Origin: Phycisphaerales bacterium
GTDB taxonomy: Bacteria > Planctomycetota > Phycisphaerae > Phycisphaerales > UBA1924
Assembly (NCBI GenBank): GCA_020846975.1
Contig: JADLCX010000030.1
Coordinates: 21,417-85,416 of the forward strand
Length of the DNA: 64,000 nucleotides
Direction of reading: 5' to 3'
Shown in pieces: positions 62,099-64,000 of this stretch. Within the stretch, counting starts at the first letter, position 1; every line of letters starts with the position of its first letter. The notes below the pieces were generated by a model. The model was not told the origin of the DNA, searched no databases, and was given only the letters and a program-made list of their open reading frames with translations. The position numbers were made by a program, and so were the translations under genes.

Positions 62099-62457
62099 GG
62101 TTGGATTCTGGCACGAGATCCGGGGGCATGTCAAGCCGCGCGGTCGGTGCCTGTGTCGTACGCATGAGGTGGTCCCACCCGAGCCCCCTCGGTCATCGCT
62201 GCGCGATGACGGTCTCCCCCCAGGGGGAGATGTCGAGGCGAAGCCGAACTGGCTCATCGCCGCGCCGTGCCCGCACCCGCGGTGGGGGGGATGGCGGCCG
62301 TCCTGGCTGCGGTGGTTCAGCAGTCGTTCAAGCGTAAGTGGGGGCATCCAAGCTCTCAGAGGACGCCATTTCAGCCCGAATCTCGACGGGAAAAGAGATC
62401 GTGTCCGTCTAAGATACCGACTTTGCCAGCCCGGGGGTTGGGGGGGTCGGAGGATCG
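62099..62457. other. Intergenic region containing REP-like copy 2
   Basis: 359 bp between the DUF559 gene and the prolyl-oligopeptidase fragment. Apart from the inverted repeat copy it shows no gene; a GGAGG ribosome site lies just before the next start. Confidence 0.6.
62184..62232 (-). repeat. REP-like double-palindrome element, copy 2 (inverted)
   Basis: Reverse complement of the 61533-61581 element, differing at five positions. In the second hairpin the change C to T in one arm is matched by G to A in the other (GTCATCGC-GCA-GCGATGAC), so pairing is kept. In the first hairpin two outer pairs are lost. Confidence 0.92.
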
Positions 62458-62460
62458 ATG

Positions 62461-63874
62461 ATGCTCAAGTTCGCCGCCGTTGCCGTTGGCCTCGTGTGCG
62501 CTGTTTCTCCGGCCGCGCCGCCGGCGACGAAGGTCGAGCCGGTGAAGGACACGTACTTCGGGAACGAGGTCATCGACAACTACCGCTGGCTGGAGGGCGA
62601 CAACACCGACCCCAGGCGGATGGGCGCGAGCACCGACGAGGTGGGCGCGTGGACCGATGCCCAGAACGCGTACACGCGGCAGGTGCTCGACAACCTGCCG
62701 GGGCGGAAGGAACTGGAAGCACGGCTGCGGCCGCTGATGGAGGTCGGGTCGATCAGCGCGCCGAACATGGCGGGCGGGTACTACTTCTACTCGAAGCGCG
62801 AGGGGGACCAGAACCAGCCGCTGATCTTCGTCCGCAAGGGCGCGGGCGGGACGGGCGAGCCCAAACTGCTGCTGGATCCGGCGACGATCGACGCCTCCGG
62901 GCTGGTGACGATCTCGTGGACCAGCCCATCGCAGGATGGCAAGCTGCTGGCGTTCGGGATGTACCGCGCCGGCGATGAGAACTCGACGCTGTACATTCTC
63001 GAGACCGAGACGGGGCGGTGGCTGCCGGAGGAGATCCCGGGCAAGGTCGGGGGCGTGAGCTGGTTGCCCGATGCATCGGGCTTCTTCTACCGCCGCCTCG
63101 CCGACCTGAAGAACCCGTACTCGGGCCAGGTCAAGTTCCACAAGCTCGGCACGCACCACCGCATGGACCCGGTGCTGTTCACGCAGACCGAGCCGGGGGA
63201 GTTCTGGAAAGACTGCTCGGCGTACTCGGTCGATGATGCTAAGAAACTCGGCACCACCTACGGCCCGTTTGCCTACGCCGATCGCGCGGGCAAGTGGCTG
63301 CTCTTTGGGTACTCGACCGGTACACGCTCCAATGACCTTTGGGTGCAGAACCTGGATGAGTGGCGGAAGACCGGCGCGTTCAGGCCCGCGCGGATCGTGG
63401 AGGGCACGCTGGCCAGCGGGTTCAGCGCATCGGGCCCGATCGTCGGCGACACGCTGTACATGGAGACGACGATCGATGCGCCCAACGGGCGGATCGTCGC
63501 GGTGAACCTGAACCACCCCGAGAAGGGCGCGTGGAAGGAACTGGTCGCGGAGCGGAAGGACTCGGTCCTGCAGGGGGTGAGCGCGGCCAAGGGTCTGATC
63601 GTCGGCTCGTACATCAAGAACGCGTGCGACCTGATGGAGAAGTTCGACCTCGCCGGCAAGCCGCTGGGCGAGGTCGGGCTGCCGGGCATCGGCAGCGCGG
63701 GGATCTCGACAGAGGAGGACCGGACCGAGGCGTTCTTCTCGTTCGCGAGCTTCAACGAGCCCAACAGCATCTACCGCGTGGACCTTGCGGGCGGTGACGC
63801 GAAGCTGTGGGAGCGGCCCAGCGTCCCCGTCGATCCCTCGATCGCCGAGGTCAAGCAGGTGTGGTATTCGTCAA
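62461..63874 (+). pseudogene. Prolyl oligopeptidase (S9A) gene interrupted by an insertion sequence; 5' part
   Basis: The frame starts at ATG 62461 (7 nt after GGAGG; ATG 62458 also possible) with a signal peptide (KFAAVAVGLVCAVSPAAPP). The N-terminal region DTYFGNEVIDNYRWLEGD and blades such as YYFYSKREGDQNQPLIFVRK, YVFYTR-like GFFYRRLADLKNPYSG and KLGTHH match S9A prolyl oligopeptidases. The homology stops at KQVWYSS, exactly where the catalytic alpha/beta-hydrolase domain should begin. The frame then runs into the inverted repeat of an IS and stops at 63918. The Ser-Asp-His triad is absent, so this product would be inactive. The 3' half presumably lies beyond the window. Confidence 0.88.
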
Positions 63875-64000
63875 CAGGGCAACCGCATTATCCGCTCGTG
63901 AGAAGGTGGAGGAGGTAGTCGCTGCTCCAGCCGGCCATGAGGCGTTTGTTCTTGACGCCCATCTTCTGGGTTCGGTCGCGTTGGAGCAGGTTGAGGCCGA
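63875..64000 (-). mobile_element. ISAs1-family-like insertion sequence, right end (partial)
   Basis: The element edge is placed at CAGGGC (63875-63880) because prolyl-oligopeptidase homology ends just before it, CAGGG is the usual terminus in this family, and a transposase C-terminus starts 13 bp inside. The rest lies outside the window, so the other inverted repeat and the target duplication cannot be seen. Confidence 0.75.
63888..64000 (-). CDS. ISAs1-family-like transposase, C-terminal end (5' partial)
   Basis: 36 residues plus TAA are visible on the minus strand: GLNLLQRDRTQKMGVKNKRL, then MAGWSSDYLLHLL. The series LNLL-x(4)-T-x-K-x-G-(V/I)-K-x-KR-x-x-A-(G/A)-W-x-x-x-YL is the familiar ending of ISAs1/H-repeat-type DDE transposases. 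The catalytic residues lie outside the window. Confidence 0.78.
   Translation of the reverse strand, partial: GLNLLQRDRTQKMGVKNKRLMAGWSSDYLLHLLTSG

Noticed and set aside
62099..62347. N-terminal extension of the DUF559 protein
   Set aside because: The extra residues would be translated from the REP-like element and flanking intergenic DNA; the DUF559 family normally begins shortly before the (R/A)-x-LR-x-x-M motif.

Overview
The window is GC-rich DNA with densely packed genes on both strands. It most likely comes from a planctomycete of the class Phycisphaerae. The main reason is that five secreted proteins end in the short GC-type dockerin-like module (DFN-x-DG-x-x-S-x-QD-x-FD-x-L-x-x-x-F, usually closing in C or CP) that is characteristic of that group. 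The general gene style also fits: outer-membrane-type lipoproteins, a prepilin-like pseudopilin, long secreted beta-propeller cytochromes and zinc-ribbon membrane proteins.

Layout. 0-2.8 kb: end of a giant repeat adhesin, a terminator and tRNA-Gln(CTG). 2.8-9.2 kb: a DUF885 peptidase facing an operon of alpha-L-fucosidase, sugar-binding protein and one sugar permease. 9.3-18.7 kb: two paralogous YncE-like/cytochrome c/dockerin proteins on the minus strand, flanking an Asp-box secreted protein and two tandem paralogous secreted proteins on the plus strand. 19-24.6 kb: solitary MoxR ATPase, another dockerin protein, a Lon N-domain protein, a glycine-zipper lipoprotein and two unknown proteins. 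24.7-27.3 kb: a lipid-A-synthase-N-domain protein coupled to a GT2 glycosyltransferase, a 21-bp minisatellite, then 2Fe-2S ferredoxin and IscX. 27.4-33.6 kb: a complete tripartite export operon (TetR, FtsX-type permease, second TetR, ATPase, HlyD adaptor, NodT-type outer membrane factor). 33.7-36 kb: an FN3 protein and repeat-rich intergenic DNA. 36-41.5 kb: a cystathionine-beta-synthase-like enzyme convergent with pstSCAB. 41.7-48.2 kb: two metallo-beta-lactamase-fold proteins, DedA, a pyruvate dehydrogenase E1-beta, an RbsC-like permease and a pseudopilin. 48.6-51.1 kb: the fifth dockerin protein. 52-59.6 kb: M20 peptidase, a large membrane protein with an ABC ATPase, and PH-domain and zinc-ribbon membrane proteins. 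59.7-64 kb: a GT4 glycosyltransferase, a DUF559 nuclease-like gene between two inverted copies of a palindromic element, and a prolyl-oligopeptidase gene cut by an ISAs1-type insertion sequence whose transposase end reaches the window edge.

The clearest functional units are the efflux operon with two TetR regulators, the high-affinity phosphate importer, and fucoside breakdown linked to sugar uptake. The most unusual material is repetitive: a family of G8-A-G8-like tracts found between genes and inside protein loops, two related 21-bp tandem arrays, and the REP-like pair around the DUF559 gene. No CRISPR array, prophage or defence island was seen. Function calls rest on motif recognition by eye; no database search was run.
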